64,000 nt of DNA from Anadara kagoshimensis (GCA_021292105.1 CM037874.1:20271534-20335533); one strand, 5' to 3'; counted from the stretch's first letter, positions 33,943-46,897 are shown. A program made the numbers and translations. The notes: generated by a model from the sequence alone, not told the origin.

Positions 33943-34609
33943 CAAAATCACTGTTTATATCTCTTCATGATTAAAAGGTGTCAGTCATCCAATCTGTAAT
34001 GATGGTTCTAAATGTTAGATTGAAAGTGTGCAACAGTATACAGTAATACATTTTTTTAAATACTTGATAAATTTTGATAAATAAGATCAAATACCAAGGA
34101 AATACATGTAATTTGTGATAATTTTTTTCGTATTTAGTATTTACATAATTATATATTTGTTGTAAAATATAAATTTGTGGTAGTTTTATATATGTATATT
34201 GTATTTTGATATACAAGATGTACGGCATTTGTGTTTGTAAACAAAATAACAAGAGAATAATGATTATAAATATTAATTATTGAATGTATTAATTTTAGGG
34301 GTGCAATAATTTTATCAATTTTCACATTGATAAATTAGCGATATTTAAATACACCGCCAAATTGAATAGGATCATGGTAAACAGGTGTATGCTCGCTCCA
34401 GTCCAAATAAATGTGCACAAATTTTATTTTGCTCTAAAAATTTTACCTGCTAAAATCAATACATTTAAAGCATGTTTTTTTTCTGTGATTATTTTTGGTA
34501 ATCTGCTCCATTGAAAATCTCTGTCACTGATGATTTAAACCTTTTTGATCAAATGACAATTCACACTTAAATTTGTGGATTAGTTAATGTCCCAATCCAA
34601 ACCTTAGGT

Positions 34610-36372
34610 CTAGGGGCCTTGGGGGCAGAGTGGTCTAAAGTGCATTGCATTATTTAAGGATCACAGTGTGGCTCACCACCTAGGTTCAAATCTAGGGCAG
34701 ATCTTAAAGTGAGAAAGTTTGCCAGTTGGCTTGCCGAAAGTTGGTGGTTACTTCTTCCATCCTGAACACTCTTCAATGGTTGGGTGGTCTAAACCACACA
34801 CTTAATAGATCTAAGTTTAAATTTCACTAGGGCAGATCTCAGTTTGAGAAAGTTTGTCAGTTGGCTTGTAGAAAGTTGGTGGTTACTTCTTCCATCCTGA
34901 ACACACTTCAATGGTTGGGTGGTCTAAACCACACACTTAAGAGATCTAAGTTTGAATTTCACTAGGGCAGATCTCAGTTTGAGAAAGTTTGTCAGTTGGC
35001 TTGTAGAAAGTTGGTGGTTACTTCTTCCATCCTGAACACACTTCAATGGTTGGGTGGTCTAAACCACGCACTTAAGAGATCTAAGTTTGAATTTCACTAG
35101 GGCAGATAGTTTGTCAGTTGGCTTGTAGAAAGTTGGTGGTTACTTCTTCCATCCTGAACACACTTCAATGGTTGGGTGGTCTAAACCACACACTTAAGAG
35201 ATCTAAGTTTGAATTTCACTAGGGCAGATAGTTTGTCAGTTGGCTTGTAGAAAGTTGGTGGTTACTTCTTCCATCCTGAACACACTTCAATGGTTGGGTG
35301 GTCTAAACCACACACTTAAGAGCAGATCTCAGTTTGAGAAAGTTTGTCAGTTGGCTTATAGAAAGTTGGTGGTTACTTCTTCCATCCTGAACACACTTCA
35401 ATGGTTGGGTGGTCTAAACCACACACTTAAGAGATCTAAGTTTAAATTTCACTAGGGCAGATCTCAGTTTGAGAAAGTTTGTCAGTTGGCTTGTAGAAAG
35501 TTGGTGGTTACTTCTTCCATCCTGAACACACTTCAATGGTTGGGTGGTCTAAACCACACACTTAAGAGATCTAAGTTTGAATTTCACTAGGGCAGATAGT
35601 TTGTCAGTTGGCTTGTAGAAAGTTGGTGGTTACTTCTTCCATCCTGAACACACTTCAATGGTTGGGTGGTCTAAACCACACACTTAAGAGATCTAAGTTT
35701 GAATTTCACTAGGGCAGATAGTTTGTCAGTTGGCTTGTAGAAAGTTGGTGGTTACTTCTTCCATCCTGAACACACTTCAATGGTTGGGTGGTCTAAACCA
35801 CACACTTAAGAGATCTAAGTTTAAATTTCACTAGGGCAGATCTCAGTTTGAGAAAGTTTGTCAGTTGGCTTATAGAAAGTTGGTGGTTACTTCTTCCATC
35901 CTGAACACACTTCAATGGTTGGGTGGTCTAAACCACACACTTAAGAGATCTAAGTTTAAATTTCACTAGGGCAGATCTCAGTTTGAGAAAGTTTGTCAGT
36001 TGGCTTGTAGAAAGTTGGTGGTTACTTCTTCCATCCTGAACACACTTCAATGGTTGGGTGGTCTAAACCACACACTTAAGAGATCTAAGTTTGAATTTCA
36101 CTAGGGCAGATAGTTTGTCAGTTGGCTTGTAGAAAGTTGGTGGTTACTTCTTCCATCCTGAACACACTTCAATGGTTGGGTGGTCTAAACCACACACTTA
36201 AGAGATCTAAGTTTGAATTTCACTAGGGCAGATCTCAGTTTGAGAAGGTTTGTCTGCTTACTTGCCAAAGGATGTTATTTTTCTTAAGGCACTCTGGTTC
36301 CCTCCACCATCCCAACCCTGATGGCCTTGATGTACATGAAAGAATCTTGACTGGGGAATAAAACTCAATTAA
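34610..36372 (+). repeat. Family C SINE with its body amplified about 12-fold
   Basis: The SINE head (GGGGCAGAGTGGTCTAAAGTG, quoted in part; B box GGTTCAAATCTAG) is at the left. The tail (CCTTGATGTACATGAAAGAA, then TTGACTGGGGAATAAAACTC) is at 36325-36372. Between them about 12 near-identical units recur. The landmark TTGGTGGTTACTTC occurs at 34741, 34876, 35011, 35133, 35255, 35366, 35501, 35623, 35745, 35880, 36015 and 36137, giving spacings of 135, 122 or 111 bp. The 122-bp form lacks a 13-bp 'ctcagtttgagaa' block; the 111-bp form lacks another 24 bp. Each unit also carries a degenerate A-box-like TGGGTGGTCTAAACCA. Confidence 0.95.
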
Positions 36373-36704
36373 TCCACTTCTTTCACCTTTTCGGTACAAG
36401 GACTTGGTCTTGTAATTAGAAATAGACCCATTTTCAGTAAAGACTTTGTACCAATTTATTGTTTCAGTGATAGAGAGTTCTAGTAGAGCAGATTATCACG
36501 GGGTTTAGGATAATTGACAACCATCCATCAAATTGGCATTAAAAAATGAAATTGTTTTATTGTAAGATTTATTACATAGTATTTTATATTAATAATGGTT
36601 GATTTAAATTGTAAAAAAGAGCCAATGTGAAGTATTTGATAAGCACATGTGATTTGAGAAAAAAAAGTGCAATAGTGCTCTTTCTTGATTGTGCTAAATA
36701 TTGT

Positions 36705-36915
36705 AACGGAGTTTACCAGCATACCTCGTGATCAATACCCCTTAATGTTTGTCTGGAACATTTTGGAAAAATGTTTACTTGGAAATTTCTCGTAGTAACA
36801 TCAGATTTAACGGAGAATCCAAACTGAAGCGATTCCATTTGCATTGGAAAATATTGTTCCATAGAAATTTTATGGAGTATTACATGGTACAATGGCAAAC
36901 TCCATTAAATTTTAA
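36705..36915. repeat. Dispersed repeat D3 (copy 1)
   Basis: Shares ACCAGCATACCTCGTGATCA, 'ggaacattttggaaaa', 'gcgattccat...cattggaaa' and 'acatggtacaatgg' with 61368-61570, same orientation. It abuts the left end of the 3.7-kb inverted-repeat element. Confidence 0.65.
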
Positions 36916-37955
36916 TATTAAATCTAGCATAATAATTGCCATAATAGTCGAGTAGGCATTTTACGAACCTAGAAATGTTCATTCCTATGAAGTTTTTTTG
37001 CTGATTTGTTTTCCTCATGGGTCCTTAAACAAAACTAGCTTAGTTGCCCTTCGGGCAAGTTTGGGCAACTTGCACAATATACATAAATCCAAAATGGCCG
37101 CCAAACGTCAAATTGAAGTACATACTGCGATATAAAATATCTTCCAATAGCTTGTAATATATCCTTTTAGATGTTTTCAGGTATGAGAAACCCATTTCTG
37201 GTGTTGATTTTAACATACAGAACACTTAACTTGCACAATAAGCTATATACAATGACCGGCGGACGCCATCTTGAAATATTGTTTTTATACAAAGCAAATT
37301 TATGATAGGTTGTAATATATCTTTCCATGGGTATTTAGGCATGGACAACTCAATTCTGGCATTAATTTTATATTAAATACCATCATGTCTATAATGACCG
37401 ACCATATGTGTCAAATAACTATTCAAGCTAGGATAGCCATGGGTACTCTCATTTTGTGTAAAAATTTAAACATTCCTTTTCTCCAGAAGAGATACAAAAT
37501 TGTTTACAGGATTTATTTTTTAAGGCAATCATGTCCTTGTGTTGCACTTATGATTTTGTGCCTTATATTGACATAACATGACATTAAGACGTTCTTATGG
37601 CACTGGATGTCCTTTCACAATAACATGTAATGAGAATTGATCTTTGAATTTCAATCCGAAGTCGATTATCATCTCATACTCTTCAGGAGGATCTTGGCTG
37701 TCGGACCCTTCTACAACATAAACTTAAGGTGAGACAACAGAAAATGGTGTTTGAAACAAAGTCGTAACTATTAGGCTTTGATGTTCTTTATGAAGAGCCT
37801 AAAGAAACATTTTTCCTGCTGGTTGGCCATGCAGAACAACAAAGAATGGTTCAGATCTTATTAAGTTATTTGTGATCTTTGTTTACCAAGAACATCAACT
37901 AAATGAGAAAAAGAAGAGTTTGTAATTCGGATGTTGTATCACAATCTCTAAGAGC

Positions 37956-38404
37956 ATGCATACCTAGCAGTTCAAGATATCTCGAACGGAGATCATGTCC
38001 CTAAGTGCATGCACGCATTGTAGTTCAAGACATCTCGAACGAAGAGCATGACACTGAGGGCATGCATGCCTGTCAGTTCAAGACATCTCGACCCAAGGCC
38101 ATGACACTTACAGCATGCATGCCTGTCAGTTCAAGACATCTTGACCCAAGGCCATGACACTTACAGCATGCATGTCTGGCAGTTCAAGACATGTCGAACC
38201 AAGACCATGACACTGAGAGCATGCATGTCTGGCAGTTCAAGACATCTCGAACCAAGACCATGACACCTACAGTGTGCATGCCTGTCAGTTCAACACTTCT
38301 CTAACCATGACCATGGCACTTACAGCATGCAAGACATCTCAAATCATGACCACGACACTGAGAGCATGCATGCCTGGCAGTTAAAGACATCTCAAATCAT
38401 GACC
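37956..38404. repeat. About 53-bp tandem repeat inside the 3.7-kb element
   Basis: Eight or so units of the form CAGTTCAAGACATCTCGAAC, 'caagaccatgacactta', 'cagcatgcatgcctgt', with moderate divergence. No coding role seen. Confidence 0.92.
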
Positions 38405-39187
38405 ATTGTTTGATGCATACATGTTCAAAATTCCATCCTTCTATCCTATTACTCCATCTGTATATCACACTGTTTTTATGCTTATACACACAAAACGCTA
38501 GGAAAACAAAAACATCTGTGTCGTCAATCAGCACGCAAATGCTATCACGACATGTTTGTATAGCCTGGAGAACATACAATACATAGTTATGCCGGATTCA
38601 TCATGGCCGAATCCACAATCGTATACACATTGCTGTGTTGTTTCCTCTGTCCTGGTCCTTAGAAGATACGAGATAGTATTTGTCAAATACAAGATTTTCT
38701 TTGAAGTGTCTGGGTACCAATATGACCTTTTTTGGGTTGATGCAATGAAATCTGATGTGTTATCGCCATGTAACCAAGGGATGCGATAGAAAAAGTGTGA
38801 ATCATTGTGATTGTTTGTGAGTTTTGGGTGAACGAACTCCACAAAGCGATTTGACTAGAGCTGACTTTATGCCTTTCCAATGACAACCGTTTTCAACCAC
38901 TATCAAAAAGGAACAGAACCGATATCAAATACAAGCAGAAGCTAAGCCCAAACTGCCCTGCTGTCCAAACAACAGTACCGGTAACCAATGAAACATGTTT
39001 CCAAGATCAACAACTTGCTTTGTTTTTGCATCTTGACGGCGTCGCTTTGAAACATATCGCCTTTATCATCTTTATAAGCTAATAATGGCATCATAAAACT
39101 CATCAGGTAGACTTGATTGTACTCGTATTCCATTACATTACAACTGAATCCATCACATTGACACATAAGAAGCAATTTTACGAGCAA
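38397..39187 (-). pseudogene. Broken transposon ORF remnants in the 3.7-kb element
   Basis: Short minus-strand frames in different phases (39187-38942, 38886-38683, 38842-38528, 38579-38397) lie end to end. One contains SICVLIDDTDVFVFLAF. This resembles the ADDTDVFVLL motif of a nuclease-like protein encoded by transposons in mollusc and cnidarian genomes. The frames would need several frameshifts to join, so any protein is dead. The motif similarity is from memory. Confidence 0.4.
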
Positions 39188-40825
39188 TTTCCTTATGACC
39201 TGTTTTCATTTAGAGGGAGTTTGAAGCAATAAATTTTGGTCAGATATATCCAAGGAACACAAAGGGTTGAACTCTCTTGAGTTATGGTCCGTATCACACT
39301 CAGAATATATTCACTACAATCGATCAGAGAAGCACCAATCTACCCACTAAAATTATCAGGCTAAAGAGCCATGCCTTTGAAGACTCATTTTTTAAATTTG
39401 ATAGCAGTTTGTTCTCCAAACTGGTTAGCTAAGACATCATCCTAATAACCATCATAGTGCCGACATGCAAGACAGGACATGCATGTGTTTATAGCAGACA
39501 CTGAGAAAGTTTACCAGCGTATTGTACATGTTCAGCATCCAATAAAATTATTTGTTGGGCGTGTTAATCAGGATACAAACAGTTTTGGTGGAAGATTGTG
39601 TAGAGGTATTATTTTCTGCGGTCCAGTATAATTTGAAACAGCATTGTCAAGATCTAGACGTTGAGATGTTGCTTAATGGCGACTTAAAAGTAAACCAAAT
39701 CTAGACTGTGCACTACCTTTTCACTTACACCACATTGATAAACATGAAAGTCTGTAGTCATAGCGTGTGTATCATAGTAGTCATTTGGAGTGGAAATAGT
39801 AGATCAAAACTATCATAAAACAAAAATATGAGTTATAAAGTTCAACTCCAACCAATCAATTTGTGGAAGGCTGTTGCATTATCAGTGACAGATTTTACTG
39901 TAGATTCCCGAAACCATAATACTTCATTATATGACGTAATGTATCAGTGTTCATGTAAAAATTGAATCAATTCATTGTTGACAAACTTATTATTTAGTTT
40001 GATAAAAAGTCCGAGTATAATTTGGTTTTCATTCGTGTGACTGGATTAACTATGATAGCAATAATGTGGCTTTAAATACTTCTTCGTTGGATACACACTT
40101 TAAAAGACACCTTAGCAAAGTGAACTAGCCTTTACGCTAGACTTAGTAAAGCTGAAATCACTAAGATCATGTTTTAATATCTTATTATAAGGAATTGGTC
40201 GAGCCTCATTTATGACCTTTAAATCAAAATGTATCATGATGTATGATTAAGTTACACAGCATTGAATGTGATATGCTGAGTTACATCTTATAATAAAAAC
40301 CATGTTACTCCTACCTTTGTTGGTCAAAATTGTTAAATATATTTTTAAATTGCCCCAAATGTTAAAAACAACAATGGAAATGAGTTTCTCATCCTTGAAA
40401 ACATATAAAACGGTATATTATAAGCTATTGTAGAACAATTCTTACAAAAGATAGATTTTCAATATGGCGTCAGGCAGCCATCTTGGATATATGCAAATTA
40501 TGCAATTTGCCCAAAGTTGCCTTCAGGGCAACTAACCTAATTTAACTCTAGAGACCCTATAGAATACAAAACAGCAAAAAAACTTCATAGGAAAAAACAT
40601 TTCTAGGTTCAAGTATTGAGTATATGGGAGTGTCAACTCGACTATAATGTATTAATAAAAATGTCCACATGATCAGAGTTTGTGTAGTATAATGGTCTAT
40701 ATACGCGGTATAGGTTAATCCTTTTTATTCCCTTGTAGGCATGTGGAATAGATCATTTAGAAATTAGCATCATCCTTGGTTTCACAATAATTCCTTAACT
40801 AAATCTTTCCTTAATTATACCCCTG

Positions 40826-41082
40826 CAAAAGAAGTTTAGGGGGTATATAGTATTCACCCTGTCTGTCCGCCTGTCTGTGTGTATGGTTGTCTGTCCCAAT
40901 ATCGTGTCCGCTCCGTATCTTCCATGTCTATAGATGGATTTTGATCAAACTTGTCACAATTGTAAAGCAACACGAGACGATGTGTCGCATATCAAATTTA
41001 TGTGCATATGTCAAAGGTCAAGGTCACGAGGTCAGTGTAGGGACGGGGGTATTCCGCCCTCAAGAGACAGTTCTAGTTTTAC
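40826..41082. repeat. Dispersed repeat D4 (copy 1): 'AGAGACAGTTCTAGTTTTA' end
   Basis: Runs from AGAAGTTTAGGGGGTATATA through 'tctgtccgcctgtctgtgtg' and 'tcaaaggtcaaggtcacgaggtc' to CAAGAGACAGTTCTAGTTTT. A reversed copy is at 48122-48385 and a short end fragment at about 15910-15935. Confidence 0.75.
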
Positions 41083-42940
41083 TTGACAAATTTTGACATT
41101 ATGTTGTGATACTGCAAATAAAACGTTTCAACAAAATTAAAATATAGAAGAGCAATGGTCAGTATGACACCTTAAATTTATGAATATCTTGAAAACAAAC
41201 AAAGTTATTCAGATATCTCCAGATTTAAGTTGAGAAAAATCTTAGTTAAGGAATCCTTGTAAATTGGGGCTTGGGCCTATTACATATTCAACTTAGCTGA
41301 GCTGAAATGAAAATTTTACTGTTATGATTTAGAAACACACAGAATAGGACAGAACTGTCAGAATTACATAGAGTTTAAACTGTACAATTTTAAATTTAAG
41401 AAATTTTATGTTGCCATGGCAATTAATATTCCTTCTGGGAAGATGATTCTTGAAACTTTAGAAAAATTCTCAAGTTCATAGGTCATAGTTTCCTTGACAA
41501 TTTTATGCTTTCTGCAAAATATGAAAAAAAAATATTACAATTTTTCAAAATTTCATTTAACGAAATTGTTATTGAGCAAATTACATGTCACACTTTATTA
41601 AGATTATACATATTTTATCTATTTCTGCAAACAGACAATTGACCCTTTATTTCCACCTTATTGTTCCTGTAACTGGACCTGTGTATGTAGACAACACAAG
41701 ATCATTGTAATATTTACAATTTACGAGAAATGAGTATTGTAGGTTTTACCTCTATGTTGTTTTGTTTTTCATCATTCGCTTTACTCTATGTCCATTTCTT
41801 CATGTATTAAACTTATATAAAACTGCTCAGATACCGTTGACTTTAAGACCTACCTACTTAATTATCAGTAGTTAAAAAAGCATTTTGGTTTCACAGTTTT
41901 GATCTAAGCTTTGTATTCTGAAACCGCTGTCTAGTGTTTTGTGGGTTTTTTTTATATACCTTGGATTGTCCTTAAAATCCAGTACCCATTATTAACAGAA
42001 AAATGTTGTTCCATATTGGTTTTGTTATTCTTCATTTTCTCTCTAGAGATAAGTGTTGTATTATTCATAACAGTATTAGTTTGTATTATTTAGTTCATGT
42101 TTTCTTGTCAACTATTCAGAACACTGCCAAGTATGTGGTTTGTTGATAACTGAAAGCATATAATCATGAACATAGGAACTAAAACCGCTAAGTTTAAATG
42201 GTAATGTTGCCATATTATTGGCAGTTATCTTGATTAAATTGACTTTTTTGTTATAAACGTAAATGCAACACCACTATTAAATAAAATGGAAAAATCCCCA
42301 ATTTCAACAAAATACAAACATGCATAATACAATTGTAAATTGTTTGGGGTTTTTTGTCATAAAAAAAATGCCACTATTAAATAAAATAATTTTTAACAAA
42401 AATACAAACTAATATAATTTTAATTTTACTTGGTTACTTTTAAGGCATCTTTTTAAGACGCATAATCCCAGATTTAGGAATCTTTTTGAAACTATACAAA
42501 TGCAAAAAACATGACTGCTGTCTAAGACCAAGCTGGAGTAACCAAAAACCAGTAAAAACAATACCATTTATACCTGTTGTTTAATCTCTTAAAACCAAAA
42601 CCCTTTCTTATCCAAACAAATATCTAGAAGTTTGATGGTGTTCAGTTTAGTTAGGTTCCATAATTCAGTTTTATCCAGGACAGTTAATAGATTTTTTTGT
42701 AAGAATCAGTCAATGTTTTTGGTAATAAATATTGTACTGGGTAGATCATATATATGTATATCATAAGAGTTTAGTTCATATTAATTTAGTAGTGTACTAA
42801 ACATCTACAATGTATTTATATTTACATTCCATAAAGTCCAGAAAAATCAAATAAAATAAATTATTAAATCCAGCTATTGTTTTTATTAATGACTGGCATC
42901 CACAAGAACAACCTAGTATTGTATATCCATTAGATTGATT
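41083..42940. other. Intergenic, no gene seen
   Basis: AT-rich; no coding frame above chance, no RNA gene and no repeat family recognised from elsewhere in the window. A short 'atgccactattaaataaaa' duplication occurs near 42270 and 42370. Confidence 0.55.
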
Positions 42941-43305
42941 GATTGAATGGGGTTTTATGTCCCAGTCAAGAATATTTCACTTATATCAAGACATCGCCAG
43001 GTATAGGTGAAGTGGCAGAAATTATGACGTTTGCAGTGCGCTTAGGGCAATGTTCAGGGAGTGTTGTTAGGCGTGACACATGACATGCTCACCACCTATA
43101 GTGACAGAAATATTGACCTTAGCAGTGTTCTCGGGGCAATGTGCAGGGAGTGTTCTGTCGTGACACGGGGGATCAGTTTTTAAAGTCTCCAAAGGAACCC
43201 GTGACTTTTATTTCTACATGTAAGTGCTTGGTGAAAGAACAGTCACTAACTATTTTAAAGTCTTGCTTGCACCCGGCCGGGATTCAAACCCACAACCCCA
43301 TTAGG
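42941..43305 (-). repeat. tRNA-derived SINE, family A (diverged, reversed)
   Basis: The tail is at the left (GTCCCAGTCAAGAATATTTC, 'acttatatcaagacatcgcc') and the B-box complement at the right (GGGATTCAAACCCACAACCC). A segment in the middle is duplicated ('gcaatgt.cagggagtgtt' at about 43050 and 43140). Confidence 0.8.
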
Positions 43306-43660
43306 GCTATATCAACTTGGTTTCCATGTTAGTGTTGTTTGATGTTAAAGGATTGGTCTTAAGATTTTAGATAAAAAAAGTTGACGGAGTAAGGAGTTTT
43401 ACGACCAAGTCAGTATTGCTTAACTTTAATTAAGGCTGTTAGTTCAGGAATATTGGTGGAAACTGGAGTGTCGAAAGAAAACAACCAATGTTCGACAACC
43501 AAATGAAAAGATTGCCACACCTGTTTGATTCGAATCTAGACGGTGAAAGACTCGTATGATCCATTAACCAGTGCTTAAACCACTTGACTACTGAGGCTTT
43601 CAAAAGGGAAAACGTGCAGCCCATGTTTATGATTTCATTGCAATAATGTAATTTATATAG

Positions 43661-43920
43661 ATTGAGTTGAGCAATGGTGTTTTACCTCCCAGTCAAGAAT
43701 ATTTCACTTACATCAATGACGTCGACAGCTATAGGCGAAGTTAAAGAAATTATGCATGTGCGTTGCGGTGATGGCATTATACATCAAGGTTCTTTAAGGT
43801 GCCACGCCTGGCGAAAGTCACTGCCCACTTTCAAGACTTCGGTCAGACCTGGTCAGGGTTCGAACCCATGGTCTCCCACTTACGTAGCGAGCGCTCTACC
43901 AACTGAGCTACCGCAGTGTT
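43661..43920 (-). repeat. tRNA-derived SINE, family A (reversed, intact head)
   Basis: Read on the minus strand: ACTGCGGTAGCTCAGTTGGT, GTGGGAGACCATGGGTTCGA (B box), body, and GACTGGGAGGTAAAACACC at the tail. It has the best preserved A and B boxes of this family in the window. Confidence 0.9.
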
Positions 43921-44424
43921 GTATATAGATTTAAGTCAACTTTATATTTACAGGCATATCGTCCTTCAAGATTGCAGATAGACCAGAAAAGGAGAAATGC
44001 ATGTATTTTTTTCATTTGGAAAATGGTCAATCTAATTGCAATAGCTGCTTGAATGGCTCCTTGCAACCACAAATGGTATGCCAAAACGTTCATACTCTTC
44101 CTTGAAAAAATACTAGTAATTTTTGGCGTTTTGTCCTTTTTAGCTCATCTGGTTATAGCTTGAACTAAAGCTAATAATATAAACCAAACCGATTAACTCG
44201 GTTTGATTGGAGATGTTCGTCTAGTCGATCACTAACAACCTTTATGGTTTTCAACAGCAAACTACTTCATATGCCTAGTGTTCCTATCTGGTTTAACAAC
44301 ACGTTAATGGTTGGTAAAACCTGAAATATTCTGCCGATTGCGCATGCATCAAGGTCATTCTTGTATCTGTGGTTTGATTGTATAAATATACATCCCGCCC
44401 GAAGTTTCTGCTTGAAGTGTATCA

Positions 44425-44710
44425 TGGTTGAGTTCAGTTCAGTTGAGTTGAGTAATGGTGTTTAACGTCCCAGTCAAGAATATTTCACTTATATCGACGG
44501 CTATAGGCGAAGGTGCAGCAATTTTGGCTGTGCGTTGTGCTGATGGCATTAGACAGGAAGTTTTATCTTGCCACGCCTTCCATGACACAGGACCTTGTTT
44601 ACTTTAAGTTCCCATCCAAAAGAACCGTGACTTTCATTTCGTAACTCCGAGTGCTTGGCAAAAGAACAGTCACTAGTCCCACTATCAAGTCTTGGGATCA
44701 GACCCAGTTT
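44425..44710 (-). repeat. tRNA-derived SINE, family A (head truncated)
   Basis: Tail GTTGAGTTGAGTAATGGTGT then AACGTCCCAGTCAAGAATAT. The body continues to CTTGGGATCAGACCCAGTTT; the A/B-box head is missing. Confidence 0.85.
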
Positions 44711-45654
44711 ATGATAGACAAGATGGTTTAATCGCATTGTTCTGATGACGGGTCATATTTATGATATTTTTACAATTATTTTTGTCACTTTTGAAGTTTT
44801 TACTTTACACGACATACGTTTGACTGACAACGTGATTTACTTCTTGTGTGCGTCTGTCAAACTGTTGATGATTGGACAGCTTAAAATGGTTTTTGTTTAG
44901 ACCATTCTTTTTTAACCTCGAATGATTGTGTAAATAGACCTGTGCGCTCTGGCTTTCTCCACAATCCGTTAACTGACCGCCTCGATATAAGTGAATCTTA
45001 TCTGGGGCATATACCTTATTTCCTAAATGAATTGTTGTGTCGGAGGATATTGCAAGCCTGGGTTTATCAGTTTTATGGTTGTTATCACAATATTGTTGAT
45101 AAAGTCCCTGTATCAAAAATTATCGTGGATATACTTGCATCCCATAGTCTCATATTAATTCTTTCTCAATTTTGATTTCACACTTGACAGGCGCAGCAAG
45201 CCAGACAGGAGATCCCCCTTCTCAGGAGCACTTGGTCTCACTTCCCTGGCGAGTAGTTCCCTGTTTAAATTAACTTATCAGTTTTCAAAGTTTTTATTTT
45301 TGGTTTTGGAAGTAGAGCGGCATGGTTGTGTTTGATTCTGTTTTCTGATTGGTATAGTCCGTAAGCGATATTTTGACAGAGTGTTTACAAACATGTAAAA
45401 GTATACATAATATAAATAGGCGTCATGTATCAAAGTGGTTTGACAAATGAATGCATGCAGGCGTCAATTTAAGCATACGATAACTTGGTATTAATCCCTA
45501 CATTGTATTTGTGTATAATAAACTTCCCCGTGTTTATAAACACTCTGCCAAAATACCGGTATCGCCGACGGACTATAATACTATAGATAAAGAAAACAAC
45601 CCTTCAAATATTAAGTCAGTTTTATTTATTACCAACATGAATAAGTTAAGAAAT
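44711..45654. other. Intergenic, no gene seen
   Basis: A 103-codon minus-strand open frame (45116-44805) has no recognisable domain. It overlaps SINE-like 'cgcctcgatataagtgaatct' sequence, so it is not called a gene. Confidence 0.5.
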
Positions 45655-46480
45655 TCTACCAAAATACAACTGTTCCCAACATCCAGTGTACACTCACCCA
45701 CACACACATTAAGACCATAAAAACATTGGTGTCGTTTTAGGGATATATGACTAAATAACTCACATGTTATAGTTCAAATACAACTATTACAAACACCCAG
45801 TGTACACTCACCCACACATATATTTAGACCAACAAAACATTGGTTTCATTTTAGAAATATATATGACTAAATAACTCGCATGTTCTCAGTTCAAATACAA
45901 CTATTCCCAACTTCCAGTGTACACTCACCCACACACGCATACATACCAATAAAATATTGGTGTTGTTTTAGGAACATATAAATATTTCACACATTTATTC
46001 AGACCAACAAAATATTGGTGTCGTTTTAGTAATATATGACTAAATAACTCGCATATTAATTACTCGCGTATTAGTTCAAATACAACTATTCCCAATATCA
46101 AGTGTGCACTCACCAATGCATTTATACAGACCAATGACAAATTAGTGTCGTTTTAGGAATTTATGACTTAATAACTCACATGCTATTAGTTCAAATACAA
46201 CTATTCCCAACATCCAGTGTACATTCACCCACCCATCATTTATTCAGACCAACAAAACATTGGTGTCGTTTGAGGGATATATGAATTTTAATTATTCCCA
46301 AAATCAAGTGTACACTCACCCACACATGACAAATTAGTGTCGTGACTAAAAAACTAACATGCTATAACTCAAATACAACTATTACCAACATCCAGTGTAC
46401 ACTCATTCATACGCGCACGTGTACAGGTCATATTGGTGTCGTTTTGAAATATAAATATATGACTACATAACTTACATGCA
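45655..46480. repeat. About 115-120-bp minisatellite, roughly seven units
   Basis: Units contain CCAGTGTACACTCACCCACA, 'agaccaacaaaacattggtgtcgttttag', 'gactaaataactc' and 'ttcaaatacaactattcccaac'. Landmarks at 45683, 45797 and 45914 give spacings of 114-117; later units have insertions and deletions. Confidence 0.93.
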
Positions 46481-46623
46481 CATTTTAAGACAATTGTCAA
46501 CATACACATATAATACAAAAATCTACAAAAAACAGCCTTTTTGTCATATCTTTTTATCTTTTAAGTTCGTGGTTTGCGAAAATGTAAATGAAAAGATTTT
46601 ATGACGAGTGATATACATTACAG

Positions 46624-46682
46624 AATTGTCAAAAGTTTGACAACTAGCTAGCAAAAAGGAGTAAAAGCTCGGACCCTAAGTG

Positions 46683-46742
<60 letters not shown>

Positions 46743-46897
46743 CTTGTAGCTGAAAATTAAAGCTGCCGAGAGATAGATGGTAAGTGTTCAACTGTTGAAA
46801 AGTTTTTGAAATGCGACTAATTGTATAAGGTGCCGAGATGAACTGCAGATTCGGTACCAATTCGTCAGCTTAGTGTTAAACTTTCGACAGGCCTGTA
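46624..46897. repeat. MITE family M3 (copy with internal TA microsatellite)
   Basis: Left end TTGTCAAAAGTTTGACAACT and right end CAGCTTAGTGTTAAACTTTC followed by GACAGGCCTGTA are inverted relatives. A (TA)n tract (46687-46741) lies inside. The same ends bound 52815-53465, and the right end recurs at about 60754-60790. Confidence 0.65.
46687..46741. repeat. (TA)n microsatellite
   Basis: About 27 uninterrupted TA units. Confidence 0.98.

Larger units (their letters stand above)
36940..40649. mobile_element. 3.7-kb element with about 270-bp terminal inverted repeats
   Basis: The left end (about 36940-37215) is the reverse complement of the right end (about 40365-40649). Both carry CATWATAGTCGAGT at the outer border, CCTAGAAATGTT, CCTATGAAGTTTTTTTGCTG, a 'gttgccc..cgggcaa' palindromic block, an 'aaaatggccgcc'-like block and 'gatgttttcaggtatgagaaac'-like inner sequence. 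The interior holds a 53-bp minisatellite (37956-38404) and broken minus-strand frames. No target duplication was found by eye. Superfamily not assigned. Confidence 0.8.

Noticed and set aside
36940..40649. Endogenous virus
   Set aside because: No reverse transcriptase, capsid or envelope-like frame; long inverted ends point to a DNA transposon.
43850..43918. Functional tRNA gene on the minus strand
   Set aside because: A and B boxes are present but the sequence is the head of a SINE with a body and tail repeated elsewhere; acceptor-stem pairing is not preserved.
44805..45116. 103-codon minus-strand frame as a gene
   Set aside because: No domain, no splice context, and overlap with SINE-like sequence.
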